Positions 1 to 10,521 of a stretch of DNA of 64,000 bases are shown here, in pieces. The first letter of the stretch is position 1. Each line of letters opens with the position of its first letter. Source of the stretch: Photobacterium phosphoreum (GTDB lineage Bacteria; Pseudomonadota; Gammaproteobacteria; Enterobacterales; Vibrionaceae); assembly GCF_002954725.1 (NCBI RefSeq), contig NZ_MSCQ01000004.1:100792-164791 (forward strand), given 5' to 3'. The translations under genes were made by a program, and so were the position numbers. The notes below the pieces were generated by a model. It saw nothing but the letters and a program-made list of their open reading frames with translations. It made no database searches and had not been told where the DNA came from.

Positions 1-160
1 TCAAAATAACTTGCGCTATTTTGTATTGGTCACTCAGTTTATTGATAAATCTTTCGACTTAACTATTCAGTGAGTGCCCACACAGATTGCATGGTCAAAT
101 TGTTAAAGAACATCCTGATTTCGTTGCTAGCCAATGGCTTGCTCCGTGTCAGTGAGGTCG
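1..160 (-). other. rRNA operon 5' leader (16S gene lies just outside the window)
   Basis: Read on the minus strand this stretch resembles the leader of an enterobacterial/vibrio rrn operon. It holds a boxA antitermination element and, downstream of it, the GTGTGGGCACTCA stretch (71-83) seen in E. coli rrn leaders. Mature 16S sequence is not reached, so the gene starts left of base 1. In E. coli an rrn operon (rrnD) likewise lies beside yrdA and aroE, which supports the reading. Transcription runs leftwards out of the window. Confidence 0.85.
100..112 (-). promoter_or_regulatory. rrn boxA antitermination element
   Basis: On the minus strand the sequence is TGTTCTTTAACAA, one base from the E. 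coli rrn boxA (TGCTCTTTAACAA). The NusB/NusE complex is known to bind boxA RNA to prevent Rho termination within rRNA operons. Confidence 0.85.
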
Positions 161-161
161 T

Positions 162-189
162 AGTATAGAGAGTTCGATCACATTAGCAA
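162..189 (-). promoter_or_regulatory. rrn P1-like promoter
   Basis: On the minus strand a -35 TTGCTA (184-189) and a -10 TATACT (162-167) are separated by 16 bp, the usual spacing of rRNA P1 promoters. An A/T-rich tract lies immediately upstream of the -35 (about 190-220) and could act as an UP element. Transcription would start near 155 and enter the boxA leader. Confidence 0.75.
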
Positions 190-321
190 GGGCTAAATTG
201 CAATAAATTTGTCATATTTGCCCGAACGTCCAAATAACGATCAACCACCAATGTTTTGGTTGTTAATCACACGAATGTTTCGTTATGGTGGAAGAATAAC
301 TTCGTTCAGATAAGCCGTCTT

Positions 322-861
322 ATGTCATTCCTTCTCCGCCATTATCAAAACCACCAGCCGCAACTGGCGAACAATGTCTATATAGATACCACTGCGGTGG
401 TTATCGGTAAGGTTCACATCGGAGCAGACAGTAGTTTATGGCCTTTGGTTGTTGCGCGTGGGGATGTTAATCATATTCATATTGGTCAACGCACTAATAT
501 TCAAGATGGCTCAATACTTCACGTTAGCCGAATCAGCGCAGCGAATCCTGACGGTTATCCCCTCATTATTGGTGATGACGTTACTATTGGTCATAAAGCG
601 ATGTTACATGGTTGCAAAATTGAAGACCGAGTACTGGTTGGAATGGGCACCATTATTCTCGATGGTGCCATTATTGAACATGATGTCATTATCGGTGCGG
701 GCAGTTTAGTACCACCAAAGAAGCAGCTTTGTTCTGGCTTCCTTTATATAGGAAGCCCAGTCAAACAAATGCGTCCATTAACGGCGCCAGAGTTAATGTC
801 ATTATCACAATCAGCAGCCAATTATGTGCGTCTAAAAGATGAATACCTTACGCAGGGTTAA
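322..861 (+). CDS. yrdA: Gamma-class carbonic anhydrase family protein YrdA
   Basis: This 179-residue protein has the left-handed beta-helix hexapeptide pattern (repeated I-G-x-x-x) of the gamma carbonic anhydrase/PaaY-like family. Landmarks are RGDVNHI, TNIQDGS, the metal-binding histidine motif TIGHKAMLHG and GSPVKQ near the C-terminus. The open frame extends upstream to a TTG at 256, but alignment in memory with E. coli YrdA (MSDVLRPY...) favours the ATG at 322 (MSFLLRHY). It is the first gene right of the rrn promoter, divergent from it and convergent with yrdB. Catalytic carbonic anhydrase activity of YrdA-type proteins is uncertain, so the name is by family. Confidence 0.88.
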   Translation: MSFLLRHYQNHQPQLANNVYIDTTAVVIGKVHIGADSSLWPLVVARGDVNHIHIGQRTNIQDGSILHVSRISAANPDGYPLIIGDDVTIGHKAMLHGCKIEDRVLVGMGTIILDGAIIEHDVIIGAGSLVPPKKQLCSGFLYIGSPVKQMRPLTAPELMSLSQSAANYVRLKDEYLTQG

Positions 862-884
862 CCATGATCACGGTAATAGCGATA

Positions 885-1151
885 TTATTCATTAATGACA
901 ATATCGCCATTATCATTAAAATCTTCATTTTCAATCATGGCTTCGGCGATATCTTCAATATCAAACCGATATTCAATAAAGGTCGCGATGACGTCTTCTG
1001 GCATAGATAGCACTTGACCACTTTGTTGTTGTAACCATGATAATGGCAACCAACAATTAATCAGCGCACCACCTTGCTGAGCTGAAAAGTGAATCGCTTG
1101 TTGATCTGAGTGCCAAGTTTGAATATCAGTAAATAATATATTTTGGTTCAT
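885..1151 (-). CDS. yrdB: DUF1488 family protein YrdB
   Basis: A small acidic cytosolic protein of 88 residues with no signal peptide or membrane segment. It resembles E. coli YrdB (DUF1488; 85 residues) in length, in the MNQ.I.F start and in the middle block ending in an acidic tail. It lies 7 bases downstream of aroE on the same strand and is therefore probably the last gene of the tsaC-hemF-aroE-yrdB unit, exactly the neighbour it has in E. coli. The family has no established function. Confidence 0.82.
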   Translation of the reverse strand: MNQNILFTDIQTWHSDQQAIHFSAQQGGALINCWLPLSWLQQQSGQVLSMPEDVIATFIEYRFDIEDIAEAMIENEDFNDNGDIVINE

Positions 1152-1158
1152 GTGATTT

Positions 1159-1980
1159 TTACTCTTGTAGAAGTCGTCTTAATTCATGTTGCACTTGTTT
1201 GGCTTCTGGATGCACCCCTCGCCACAACATAAAACTCTCTGCGGCTTGTCCGACTAACATTCCTAAGCCATCAATTGTTTTAAGCGCATTTTGTTGTTGG
1301 GCCCATAGATTAAATGCCGTCATCGTTGAGCCGTAGACCATGTCATAACAACAAGTATGCTGATCAACAATCGATGCTGGTACAGCAGGGACATTGCCAC
1401 TCAAACTCGCTGATGTTGAATTAATGACCACATCAAAAGTCTGTTCACCTAATTCATCAAAAGATAACGCTTCAACATCACCATATTCAGCAAATAAAGA
1501 AGCTAATTGTTGGGCTTTGGTCAAAGTGCGATTACTTATAATGAGTGTCTGTGGCTGCTGAGCTAATAAAGGCAGAATCACCCCTCGTGCAGCACCGCCA
1601 GCACCGATTAATAAAATACGTTTATCTTTCAGTGCGACCTGTTGTTGCAATAAATCTTGCACCAAGCCTTCGCCATCGGTGTTATCACCTAAGATACCGC
1701 CATCATCTAAGCGTTTTAGCGTATTTACTGCGCCCGCTAATTGAGCCCGTTGCGTAAGTTGGGTCGCGTATTCAAAGGCTTGCTCTTTAAACGGCACCGT
1801 AATATTGCAGCCTTTACCACCATCAGTAAAAAAAGCATCCATGGCTGTGACAAAACCATCGAGTGCCACTAGCTGACTACGGTATTCCATCTTCTGACAA
1901 GTTTGACGGGCAAAGAGGGTGTGAATAAAAGGAGATTTACTGTGATTGATGGGATTACCCACCACGATATATTTGTCCAT
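1159..1980 (-). CDS. aroE: Shikimate dehydrogenase (NADP+)
   Basis: AroE reduces 3-dehydroshikimate to shikimate with NADPH in the chorismate pathway for aromatic amino acids. The 273-residue protein has the N-terminal substrate-binding motif NPINHSKSP, the catalytic lysine block NITVPFKE, the nucleotide-binding glycine loop GAGGAARGV (about residue 127) and the NADP-contacting SNRT. Length matches the family (about 272). It is followed 7 bases later by yrdB and preceded by hemF with a 79-base gap; the order is like E. coli except that hemF is inserted between tsaC and aroE. Confidence 0.96.
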   Translation of the reverse strand: MDKYIVVGNPINHSKSPFIHTLFARQTCQKMEYRSQLVALDGFVTAMDAFFTDGGKGCNITVPFKEQAFEYATQLTQRAQLAGAVNTLKRLDDGGILGDNTDGEGLVQDLLQQQVALKDKRILLIGAGGAARGVILPLLAQQPQTLIISNRTLTKAQQLASLFAEYGDVEALSFDELGEQTFDVVINSTSASLSGNVPAVPASIVDQHTCCYDMVYGSTMTAFNLWAQQQNALKTIDGLGMLVGQAAESFMLWRGVHPEAKQVQHELRRLLQE

Positions 1981-2059
1981 AGTCCATTACTCAAATAAAA
2001 GGGCCGCATATCGACCCTACCACTGGATGGAATAACTGCCAAACATTGCTGATACCGAT

Positions 2060-2983
<924 letters not shown>

Positions 2984-3541
2984 TTACCCCTGACGGAAAA
3001 TATTACCCGTTTGGGCATCTCGAATTTGTGAAGGATTAGTACGTCCTCCGGTTTCACCCTCAAGTATCGCGGCTAATTTATCCCCAAGCTGCAGTTCAAC
3101 ATCCGCCACCGTTCGCCCAGGTTCAAGCCCGGTTAAATTCGCACTGGTTGAGGTTAATGGTTTACCAAACTGACGACATAATTGTTGTACTAACGGATGA
3201 TCAGTGACACGTACGGCGATCGTGGTAAATTGCCCGGTTAAAAAAGCAGGGACATTCGATTTGGTTGGCATTACCCACGTGACAGGCCCTGGCCATGAAG
3301 CTAAAACTGTTTGTTTCTGCTGTGGCGTTAACTGACTGTCATCAATATAAGGCAGCAACTGTTCATAATCAGCGGCAATTAAAATTAAGCCTTTTTCTAC
3401 TGGGCGTTGTTTTAATGCTAATAATTTATTCACTGCCTGTTGATTATCAGGATCACAACCGACACCAAATACTGCTTCTGTTGGATAACCAACCACTTGA
3501 CCTTGCTCTAATGCTGTAACCACTTGCGTAATATTTGCCAC
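2984..3541 (-). CDS. tsaC: Threonylcarbamoyl-AMP synthase
   Basis: TsaC (YrdC/RimN) makes threonylcarbamoyl-AMP from threonine, bicarbonate and ATP, the first step of the tRNA t6A37 modification. The 185-residue single-domain protein shows the YrdC signature [13 protein letters not shown] near residue 20, KQRP, the mid-domain TWVMP and TSTSANLTG. It lacks the extra C-terminal domain of the Sua5 form. It is the first gene of the minus-strand unit continuing into hemF, aroE and yrdB. Confidence 0.95.
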   Translation of the reverse strand: MANITQVVTALEQGQVVGYPTEAVFGVGCDPDNQQAVNKLLALKQRPVEKGLILIAADYEQLLPYIDDSQLTPQQKQTVLASWPGPVTWVMPTKSNVPAFLTGQFTTIAVRVTDHPLVQQLCRQFGKPLTSTSANLTGLEPGRTVADVELQLGDKLAAILEGETGGRTNPSQIRDAQTGNIFRQG

Positions 3542-3586
3542 GAATTCCTCTACTCTTTAATTCAGCTGATATTTTATTTTTAGTTA

Positions 3587-3601
3587 TGATAATCATTCTA
3601 C
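3587..3601. promoter_or_regulatory. Possible Fur-like site upstream of tsaC-hemF
   Basis: The sequence TGATAATCATTCTAC has one perfect TGATAAT half and a degraded second half compared with the 7-1-7 Fur consensus TGATAAT-N-ATTATCA (11 of 14 positions). It lies 46 bases upstream of the tsaC start, ahead of a heme synthesis gene. The match is weak and A/T-rich sequence makes chance matches common. Confidence 0.3.
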
Positions 3602-3653
3602 CGACACATGCTTAACAACACCATTTAAGGTTAATCATAGCGTAACTTTCCCT

Positions 3654-3669
3654 ACGCAAACGTTTTCCT
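3654..3669 (+). promoter_or_regulatory. PurR operator of purEK
   Basis: ACGCAAACGTTTTCCT matches the PurR consensus (ACGCAAACGTTTGCGT) at 13 of 16 positions, with a perfect left half and central CG. It overlaps the presumed -35 region of the purE promoter, so repression by PurR with hypoxanthine or guanine is expected, as in E. coli. Confidence 0.8.
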
Positions 3670-3685
3670 TTGGGGTAAATCACCG

Positions 3686-3691
3686 TATAAT
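3686..3691 (+). promoter_or_regulatory. purEK promoter -10 element
   Basis: A consensus TATAAT lies 45 bases upstream of the purE ATG. The -35 region 17 bases upstream falls on 3663-3668 (TTTTCC), a poor hexamer inside the PurR box, an arrangement expected of a repressible promoter. Confidence 0.6.
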
Positions 3692-3736
3692 GGCGTAAAT
3701 TACACTTTAGTCGTTCATTACCTATAGGAGATCGGA

Positions 3737-4225
3737 ATGAAAGTTGGAATTATCATGGGATCAAAATCTGATTGGCCAACCATGCAACATGCAGCGGAAA
3801 TGCTAGAACGCTTCAATGTTGCCTACGAAACTAAAGTGGTTTCAGCCCACCGTACTCCTCACCTATTAGCTGAGTACGCTGAAACAGCCCGCAGTCGTGG
3901 CATTAGTGTGATTATTGCTGGCGCTGGCGGCGCGGCACATTTACCAGGAATGACAGCAGCGTTTACCAGTTTGCCTGTACTTGGTGTTCCGATTCAATCA
4001 CGTGCATTAAAAGGCATGGACTCACTATTATCAATTGTACAAATGCCAAAAGGGATTGCTGTTGGTACGCTTGCCATTGGTGAAGCAGGTGCTGCTAACG
4101 CGGGTTTATTAGCCGCTCAAATTATTGCGATCCATAATCCTGATGTTTTAGCTGCCGTTGAAGCTTTCCGTCAACAGCAAACCGATACCGTACTTGATAA
4201 TCCTAATCCAGCAGAGGATGCATGA
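3737..4225 (+). CDS. purE: N5-carboxyaminoimidazole ribonucleotide mutase
   Basis: PurE (class I) converts N5-CAIR to CAIR in purine synthesis, acting after PurK. The 162-residue protein has the signature blocks GSKSDWPTM near the N-terminus, SAHRTP around residue 43 and [13 protein letters not shown], all contacting the substrate. A good ribosome site (TAGGAG) precedes the ATG. The stop overlaps the purK start by 4 bases, indicating translational coupling. Confidence 0.96.
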   Translation: MKVGIIMGSKSDWPTMQHAAEMLERFNVAYETKVVSAHRTPHLLAEYAETARSRGISVIIAGAGGAAHLPGMTAAFTSLPVLGVPIQSRALKGMDSLLSIVQMPKGIAVGTLAIGEAGAANAGLLAAQIIAIHNPDVLAAVEAFRQQQTDTVLDNPNPAEDA

Positions 4226-5343
4226 TGAAACAGGTACTGGTACTTGGTGCTGGGCAACTGGCACGAATGATGGCATTAGCAGGTGCACCGCTTAATATAA
4301 ACATTATCGCCTACGATGTTATTACCACTAATGTTGTACATCCATTAACCCAACAGTGCCAATCATTATCACTGATTGAAGCAATTGCCGCGGTCGATGT
4401 TATCAGCGCCGAATTTGAACATATTCCCGCTGAGATTTTAACGCTCTGTGCCGCCAGTGGTAAATTTAGACCTCATCCTGACGCGATAAAAGCCGGTGGC
4501 GATCGCCGCATCGAAAAAACCTTATTGGATCTCGCGCAAGTTGCTAATGCACCACACCATATTATTCATACTCGCGCTGATTTAGATGCAGCAATCACCA
4601 CGCTGGGTTTACCGATGGTATTAAAAACTGCCCTTGGTGGTTATGACGGTAAAGGTCAATGGCGCTTAAAAACCAGTGATCAGATTGAATCAGTATGGGC
4701 TGAAATGGCACACTGTATTGCAACCAATGATCACCAAGCAATTGTGGCCGAGAAATTTATCGGTTTTGATCGTGAAGTGTCTTTGATTGGTGCTCGAAAT
4801 GCCAATGGCGACATTAAAACCTATACCCTCAGTGAAAATGTACATACTGATGGTGTACTTAGTCTATCGACTGCCATTGTTGGTGACACCGCACTTCAGC
4901 AGCAAGCACAGCAAATGTTCACGGCTGTCGCGGAACAACTCAATTACATTGGTGTGCTGGCACTGGAGTTTTTTGACGTTAATGGTGAGTTGTTGGTCAA
5001 TGAAATTGCACCTCGCGTTCATAACTCAGGTCATTGGACTCAGCAAGGGGCAGAAACCTGTCAATTTGAAAACCATCTTCGAGCAGTTTGCGACTTACCA
5101 TTAGGTGGCACCGAGCTTATTCGCCCTAGCGCAATGATCAATATTTTAGGTCAAGATAGCGTGCCACTGGCAGTATTGGCATTAGAAAGTTGCCACGTAC
5201 ATTGGTATGGCAAAGAAAAACGAGCTGGACGCAAAATGGGGCATATCAATGTTTGCGCTGCCACTCCAGAACAACTGCAATATCAATTAATGTTGTTAGG
5301 CCAACTATTACCGCAACAATATTTTCCAGCCCTGCCTCGCTAA
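4222..5343 (+). CDS. purK: N5-carboxyaminoimidazole ribonucleotide synthase
   Basis: PurK is an ATP-grasp ligase that makes N5-CAIR from AIR, bicarbonate and ATP. The 373-residue protein shows the N-terminal dinucleotide-like GAGQLARMM, the ATP-grasp lysine loop [13 protein letters not shown], the [11 protein letters not shown] segment and the metal-binding [14 protein letters not shown] block. It overlaps purE by 4 bases and ends just before a bidirectional terminator. The first codon could be either of two adjacent ATGs (4222 or 4225). Confidence 0.96.
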   Translation: MMKQVLVLGAGQLARMMALAGAPLNINIIAYDVITTNVVHPLTQQCQSLSLIEAIAAVDVISAEFEHIPAEILTLCAASGKFRPHPDAIKAGGDRRIEKTLLDLAQVANAPHHIIHTRADLDAAITTLGLPMVLKTALGGYDGKGQWRLKTSDQIESVWAEMAHCIATNDHQAIVAEKFIGFDREVSLIGARNANGDIKTYTLSENVHTDGVLSLSTAIVGDTALQQQAQQMFTAVAEQLNYIGVLALEFFDVNGELLVNEIAPRVHNSGHWTQQGAETCQFENHLRAVCDLPLGGTELIRPSAMINILGQDSVPLAVLALESCHVHWYGKEKRAGRKMGHINVCAATPEQLQYQLMLLGQLLPQQYFPALPR

Positions 5344-5350
5344 ATAACGC

Positions 5351-5382
5351 AAAAAAAAGCCTGCACAACAATGCAGGCTTTT
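5351..5382. terminator. Bidirectional terminator between purK and yrdD
   Basis: Stem GCCTGCA (5359-5365) pairs with TGCAGGC (5372-5378) around a 6-base loop. It has eight A residues on the left and a T run on the right, so it can stop purEK on the plus strand and the lysM-dprA-smg-yrdD transcript on the minus strand. Confidence 0.85.
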
Positions 5383-5402
5383 AGATATTCTTTATCTATT
5401 TA

Positions 5403-5963
5403 TTATTTTTCGGCGTCTTGATAAGCATTACATTTGCGATCAGCACATTGTAATTTAATACCACTGACTAATTTCTTTTCTAGCAACAATCCAAAACCAC
5501 ACTGCTGGCACACACCGACTACCGGTTTATTATTAACGGCAAAACGGCACTGTGGAAATTTATCGCACGCATAAAACAGTTTGCCATAGCGTGATTGGCG
5601 CTCGACTAAATGACCTTGATGGCACTCAGGACAATCAATATGGGTTGATTGCGATTTTTTTTCTGGTGATGCAAGGTAATTACATTGTGGGTATGTCGAA
5701 CACCCAATAAACATCCCATAACGACCTTGGCGTAATACCAACGGTTGCGCACATTCAGGACACGGCATATCCAGTTGTTTAACTATATGACCATCATTTT
5801 GTTTGAGCGGCTGAATATAATCACACTCAGGATAATGGCCACAACCTAAAAATGGACCATGCTTACCAAAACGCATCACTAACTCAGCATCACATTGCGG
5901 GCATGATTGATGCTGTAACGCCTGTTCATGGGCTGAAAATAAGGGAGTATTGTCAGTGGTCAT
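5403..5963 (-). CDS. yrdD: Topoisomerase I-type zinc-ribbon protein YrdD
   Basis: The 186-residue protein consists almost entirely of four C4 zinc ribbons of the kind found at the C-terminus of DNA topoisomerase I. The four repeats begin CPQC, CPEC, CPEC and CQQC, each closing with a second cysteine pair about 18-25 residues on (e.g. GCGHYPEC, GCSTYPQC). There is no topoisomerase catalytic domain, as in E. coli YrdD. It is the last gene of the lysM-dprA-smg-yrdD operon, starting 2 bases after the smg stop. A single-stranded DNA-binding role is inferred from the domain, not shown. Confidence 0.88.
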   Translation of the reverse strand: MTTDNTPLFSAHEQALQHQSCPQCDAELVMRFGKHGPFLGCGHYPECDYIQPLKQNDGHIVKQLDMPCPECAQPLVLRQGRYGMFIGCSTYPQCNYLASPEKKSQSTHIDCPECHQGHLVERQSRYGKLFYACDKFPQCRFAVNNKPVVGVCQQCGFGLLLEKKLVSGIKLQCADRKCNAYQDAEK

Positions 5964-5965
5964 TA

Positions 5966-6439
5966 TTAATGGAGACCCCCATCTTCTGCGCCATATAATA
6001 ATTCTTCCACTTGATCATAAGCCGCTTCATTACCAGGGGCGTTAAACAACACCATCAAAATAATCCACTTTAGATCATCAAGTATAAATTCTTGAGTATC
6101 GAGCTCCATGACGCGATCAATTACCATTTCTCGAGTATCAGTATTTAGTACGTCAATTTGCTCAAGATAAAGTAAAAAGCCACGACAAGCAGTATCCATC
6201 CGTAACATTTCGTTAGCGGTATAAATACGCATTGATGTTATCGCGCTATGGTTAACATACGGTGTGTGTTCTGTTTCTTGTAAAGCAGCTAATTTTTCAA
6301 GCCACTCTAAGGACTTGTAAATATCATCCTGATGAAACCCAGCACGTAAAAGCTCCTCAGAGAGTTCGTCTTGATCCACTAACAACTCTGCTTCGCTTTG
6401 AATGTAGGTTTCAAATAGATACATAAGAATATCCATCAT
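5966..6439 (-). CDS. smg: Smg family protein (DUF494)
   Basis: A 157-residue acidic protein of the Smg/DUF494 family, recognised by [13 protein letters not shown] at the N-terminus and the C-terminal [15 protein letters not shown] block. A longer frame reaches 6490 but the ATG at 6439 is preceded by a strong ribosome site (GAGGAGGGG) and gives the usual family length. The gene begins just after dprA ends (2 bases), in the dprA-smg order conserved in gammaproteobacteria. The biochemical function is unknown. Confidence 0.88.
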   Translation of the reverse strand: MMDILMYLFETYIQSEAELLVDQDELSEELLRAGFHQDDIYKSLEWLEKLAALQETEHTPYVNHSAITSMRIYTANEMLRMDTACRGFLLYLEQIDVLNTDTREMVIDRVMELDTQEFILDDLKWIILMVLFNAPGNEAAYDQVEELLYGAEDGGLH

Positions 6440-6441
6440 AA

Positions 6442-7542
6442 CTAGCCCCTCCTCGTTCTGATATAACCACCGGGCACTGCAGTCACCCAACCAGACAGTT
6501 CTAATTCTAATAATTGCGGTAAAATTTGGTGGATGGGTTGTTTACAGCGTTCAGCAACGACATCTACGGGTGTTGCTTCGGTGCCTACGTTAGCCAACAG
6601 AGCGGGAAATGGCAATTCTTCATTTTCCTTCGTTGCTAAAGGCACGCCTATTTGATTGTTTATTGCACATTCTGTCAGACTTCCTACCTCTTCATAAATA
6701 TCAGCAGGACTTTCTACCAGTTTAGCACCTGATTTAATCAGCGCATTACAGCCACGACTGGCCGGATTATGTATTGATCCTGGCAACGCAAAAACCTCTC
6801 GTCCTTGCTCTAGAGCATAACGCGCCGTGATCAGTGAACCACTTTTTTGCGCGGCCTCAATCACTAATACACCAGCAGATAAGCCACTGATAACCCGATT
6901 GCGACGCGGAAAATTTTGCGGACGAGGCTGCTCTTGCGGCCAAAACTCTGACACTAACGCGCCTTGCTCTGCAATACTAGCGGCCAATGAACGATGCCGT
7001 GCGGGATAAACCTGATCAAGCCCAGAACCTAATACCGCAATCGTTAATCCACCGGCTTGCAACGCCCCTTGATGTGCCTGACCATCAATTCCTAATGCTA
7101 AGCCACTGGTGACCACATAATGATTAGCCGCCAAAGCTTTTGAAAAATGAAACGCGGATTCACGCCCATCAATAGATGCCGAACGACTGCCAATAACCGC
7201 GATTTGGGGCGCACCTAAACAGGCAACATCACCACGTACAAATAATATCGGTGGCGGTGAAGCGATCTGTTTCAATAGATGAGGGTAATGGGGTGACGTG
7301 AGGGTCAAAATATGTTGTTGCGGAGCGTGTTGCCATTTTAATGCCTGTTGGATCCGTGATTGATTAGGCTGTAAAAAAGCCTGTATTTGTTTTGCCGTTA
7401 AACCACGTTGCTGTAATTGTTCAACCGTCATTGCCGCTAATTGTTGTGGGGTCGAATCAGCTAACAAGCGTTGAATACGGCTGCCACCGAGAGAGGGAAC
7501 AGCCGCAAGTTGTAACCATGCAATAAGCTCTGTTTCTGTCAT
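6442..7542 (-). CDS. dprA: DNA processing protein DprA
   Basis: DprA (Smf) binds incoming single-stranded DNA during natural transformation and loads RecA. The 366-residue protein has an N-terminal helix-hairpin-like region, the extended Rossmann fold with [29 protein letters not shown] and [12 protein letters not shown], then [12 protein letters not shown], and a winged-helix C-terminal domain (from about residue 290). An in-frame GTG at 7548 would add two residues and overlap the lysM stop; the ATG at 7542 is preferred. In vibrios dprA serves chitin-induced competence. Confidence 0.93.
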   Translation of the reverse strand: MTETELIAWLQLAAVPSLGGSRIQRLLADSTPQQLAAMTVEQLQQRGLTAKQIQAFLQPNQSRIQQALKWQHAPQQHILTLTSPHYPHLLKQIASPPPILFVRGDVACLGAPQIAVIGSRSASIDGRESAFHFSKALAANHYVVTSGLALGIDGQAHQGALQAGGLTIAVLGSGLDQVYPARHRSLAASIAEQGALVSEFWPQEQPRPQNFPRRNRVISGLSAGVLVIEAAQKSGSLITARYALEQGREVFALPGSIHNPASRGCNALIKSGAKLVESPADIYEEVGSLTECAINNQIGVPLATKENEELPFPALLANVGTEATPVDVVAERCKQPIHQILPQLLELELSGWVTAVPGGYIRTRRG

Positions 7543-7547
7543 AACCA

Positions 7548-8618
7548 CTATAAGCGTGGTGCTTGAGCAACCACTCCAGGTTTAAACGGTTGGTGATTAT
7601 TAAGCACGACCGCTAAGCTAAAATATTCATAAGGACGTAATACCATCGCTTGCGCCACCGCAACCGTTCCTAATTGAGTACTGTCGGTTAATAGCGTACT
7701 GGCTTGATAATGGTATTGACCTTTTTTACCCTGCACTTCAGCGCCTGGTTTAAATAACTCAAACACTTGCCCTGCAACCATGCCATCAAGATGACCACGA
7801 TCTAACACCACCACATCGTAATTAGAGATATAACTGTAACCACTTATCTGGCCTAACACGGTTGCGGATAACGATGCCGGTGGCGTCGTCGGAGAGAACG
7901 ATAAATCAGTGCCAGTATCACTGCCTAATAAAGGTAATAAAATATCATTAGGAATAATCTCTTGTTGAAAACTATCAACCTTCAATTGGCTCGTCGCACC
8001 ATCACTGGTAATAACCGTGACATCTGCAATTTCTTTCAGGGTTGATATTTTAGCGTTCACAACCGCTTTTTCGGTTTGCTGTTGGCTATCTGCGCGAATA
8101 AAATCTTGTTCTAAGCGGTACACGCGCCATTGACTGGTAGGAACCAATGATTGATCTGCCCACAACACGTCACCAATTGACAGATAACCGCGTTCTTCAC
8201 TGGTACCAAGGATCTGGGGTTGGGTTGTCATTGCTTCAGCACTGATCAATTTATCTTGGGCGACATATGCCAACATTAAATAGCCGGGTAACGAGGTAAT
8301 AGGCTGACGCACAACCCGTATTTGTGGCGATAATTTAAGGTGTTTTTTAAGACTTAACTGCGGTTTACCGTTCACCCAAATAAGATGTAATCGATCACCG
8401 GGATAAATTAAATGTGGATTTTTTATATAGCTGTTTTTTTGCCATAACTGTGGCCACGACCAAGGATTATTTAAAAATACTGCCGAAATATCCCATAAGG
8501 TGTCACCTTTTTTGACCACATAAACCTCAGGATGACTTTTTTTCAGTAGGGGTTGTGGTGCAGCAACCAACGACGGCATAAAAAGAATAAAACTAACAAT
8601 AATAATCCATTGCCTCAT
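7548..8618 (-). CDS. Secreted LysM-domain protein
   Basis: The 356-residue protein begins with a hydrophobic signal peptide (about residues 1-19, ending AAPQP) followed by a LysM peptidoglycan-binding domain at about 33-85 (VKKGDTLWDISAVFL and PGDRLHLIW). The remainder has no motif I recognise. Genes of this type sit upstream of dprA in many gammaproteobacteria and are divergent from def-fmt. The product presumably sits in the periplasm bound to cell wall. Its stop codon touches the possible upstream GTG start of dprA, so the genes are in one operon. Confidence 0.85.
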   Translation of the reverse strand: MRQWIIIVSFILFMPSLVAAPQPLLKKSHPEVYVVKKGDTLWDISAVFLNNPWSWPQLWQKNSYIKNPHLIYPGDRLHLIWVNGKPQLSLKKHLKLSPQIRVVRQPITSLPGYLMLAYVAQDKLISAEAMTTQPQILGTSEERGYLSIGDVLWADQSLVPTSQWRVYRLEQDFIRADSQQQTEKAVVNAKISTLKEIADVTVITSDGATSQLKVDSFQQEIIPNDILLPLLGSDTGTDLSFSPTTPPASLSATVLGQISGYSYISNYDVVVLDRGHLDGMVAGQVFELFKPGAEVQGKKGQYHYQASTLLTDSTQLGTVAVAQAMVLRPYEYFSLAVVLNNHQPFKPGVVAQAPRL

Positions 8619-8966
8619 GTGATCCGTTCCTTCGATTGCACAAATAGCGACTTAGCGATAATAAAATAATCACTCATATTGACTGAGGTTGGCATTAGCC
8701 CTTTGATATGTCGACTATTTAACTATCACCAGCCAATGCTTTTCGGCTTATGTCACTATTTAATCCCCGCTGTTACATCGAAGAAGCTTTAACTTTGCTA
8801 AGAGCTAACATTAAATTTTTTTGCCATCATCGAGTGCATTTCGCTCACCAAGTTTTGCTTAGCGCCTCTCGCCCACATTCGGTACTGTTATTTGAACGCT
8901 AAAATGACTAGAATTAGACCAACAACGCTGTATCTTTCTAGTAACCGTTAACGAGTTCGAGCCCTT
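8619..8966. other. Divergent intergenic region lysM / def
   Basis: These 348 bases separate the lysM-dprA operon from def-fmt and should hold promoters for both. I see no open frame, repeat or strong hairpin. A TAGAAT at 8911-8916 is a possible -10 for def but has no convincing -35. Confidence 0.5.
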
Positions 8967-9467
8967 ATGTCTCTATTGTCAGTTTTAGTCTTTCCAGATG
9001 ACCGTCTACGTACTGTAGCCAAGCCAGTTGAAGCGATTACGCCACAAACCCAGCAGATCATTGATGACATGCTTGAAACCATGTACGAAGAAGAAGGGAT
9101 CGGTCTGGCGGCAACCCAAGTTGATATCCACCAACAGATTGTGGTTATTGATGTTTCTGAACAACGTGACCAACCGATGGTACTGATCAACCCTCAAATT
9201 ACTGCGGCCCATGGCGATGATGGTATTGAAGAAGGTTGCCTTTCTGTCCCTACTGCACGTGGTTTTGTACCTCGCGCAGCAACGATCACTGTTGCAGCAT
9301 TAGATCGTAACGGCAACAAGATCACCTTTGAAGCCGATGAGCTACTTGCTATTTGTATTCAACACGAGCTGGATCACCTAGCGGGTAAGCTATTTGTTGA
9401 TTACTTGTCGCCACTTAAGCGTCAACGTATTAAAAGCAAATTAGAAAAACTGAAACGTTCACACTAA
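8967..9467 (+). CDS. def: Peptide deformylase
   Basis: Def removes the formyl group from the N-terminal methionine of nascent proteins and is a metalloenzyme. The 166-residue protein contains all three family motifs: GIGLAATQV (motif 1), EGCLSVP with the metal-ligand cysteine (motif 2) and QHELDHLAG with the two histidine ligands and catalytic glutamate (motif 3). It is followed 24 bases later by fmt, whose product adds the formyl group. Confidence 0.97.
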   Translation: MSLLSVLVFPDDRLRTVAKPVEAITPQTQQIIDDMLETMYEEEGIGLAATQVDIHQQIVVIDVSEQRDQPMVLINPQITAAHGDDGIEEGCLSVPTARGFVPRAATITVAALDRNGNKITFEADELLAICIQHELDHLAGKLFVDYLSPLKRQRIKSKLEKLKRSH

Positions 9468-9491
9468 CAACATTCACCATTCGAGGTTATC

Positions 9492-10436
9492 TTGAGCAAA
9501 CCATTACGCATTATTTTTGCAGGTACGCCTGACTTCGCCGCCCGTCATTTGGCGGCGTTATTGTCTTCACAGCATCAGGTTGTTGCTGTTTACACTCAAC
9601 CCGATCGCCCAGCAGGTCGCGGTAAAAAACTCACCGCAAGTCCGGTCAAAAATATCGCCTCAGAACACGATATTCCAGTGTTCCAACCAGCGTCATTACG
9701 CAATGCTGAAGCACAACAACAGCTAGCAGCCATTGATGCCGACATCATGGTTGTGGTCGCTTATGGTTTATTATTACCTCAAGAGGTACTTGATACTCCA
9801 GCGCTAGGTTGTATCAATGTTCACGGCTCAATTTTGCCTCGTTGGCGCGGTGCGGCACCGATTCAACGTTCAATTTGGGCGGGTGATAAAGAAACTGGCG
9901 TTACTATCATGCAAATGGATATCGGGCTTGATACGGGTGATATGCTACAAGTCACGACGTTACCGATTACCGCCACTGATACCAGTGCCACTATGTATGA
10001 CAAACTGGCTGATCTTGGCCCTGATGCACTGATTAATTGCTTAACCAATATTGCGAATGGCACTGCGGTTGCGGTCAAACAAGATGACGCCCAAGCAAAC
10101 TACGCCAAAAAATTAACCAAAGAAGAAGCCCAAATTGATTGGACCATGGACGCAACAGCCATTGAGCGCTGTGTACGTGCATTTAACCCATGGCCAATGA
10201 GCCACTTTACCGTCGCTGAGCAAACGATCAAAGTATGGCAAACCTGTGTAGAAGATGATAACCAAGGTCAACAACCAGGTACGATTTTAGCTGCCGATAA
10301 ACACGGTATTGTGGTCGCAACAGCCAATGGCGCATTACGCCTATTATCACTGCAACCACCGGGTAAAAAAGCCATGTCAGCCGCGGATTTATTAAACTCG
10401 CGTCGAGAATGGTTCCAAGTCGGTAACCAACTTTAA
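9492..10436 (+). CDS. fmt: Methionyl-tRNA formyltransferase
   Basis: Fmt formylates Met-tRNAfMet with 10-formyl-tetrahydrofolate for initiation. The 314-residue protein has [12 protein letters not shown] at the N-terminus, the catalytic region with [16 protein letters not shown] (Asn, His) and the D-x-G block [11 protein letters not shown], and a C-terminal tRNA-binding domain from about residue 210. The start codon is TTG, supported by GAGG seven bases upstream and by family length. It is cotranscribed with def. Confidence 0.96.
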   Translation: MSKPLRIIFAGTPDFAARHLAALLSSQHQVVAVYTQPDRPAGRGKKLTASPVKNIASEHDIPVFQPASLRNAEAQQQLAAIDADIMVVVAYGLLLPQEVLDTPALGCINVHGSILPRWRGAAPIQRSIWAGDKETGVTIMQMDIGLDTGDMLQVTTLPITATDTSATMYDKLADLGPDALINCLTNIANGTAVAVKQDDAQANYAKKLTKEEAQIDWTMDATAIERCVRAFNPWPMSHFTVAEQTIKVWQTCVEDDNQGQQPGTILAADKHGIVVATANGALRLLSLQPPGKKAMSAADLLNSRREWFQVGNQL

Positions 10437-10444
10437 ACATCAAG

Positions 10445-10474
10445 GCCAGGGTTAAGTCACTGGCTTTTCTTTTT
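10445..10474 (+). terminator. Weak terminator after fmt
   Basis: GCCAG (10445-10449) pairs with CTGGC (10460-10464), followed by a T-rich run interrupted by one C. The short stem suggests partial termination, with read-through into rsmB possible. Confidence 0.5.
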
Positions 10475-10521
10475 CAGATTAACCACGTAACGCCAGCATC
10501 AACGGCGTTCAGGAAACAGCT

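Noticed and set aside
449..709. 86-codon plus-strand frame inside yrdA
   Set aside because: It is a shifted frame of yrdA with no ribosome site and no family resemblance.
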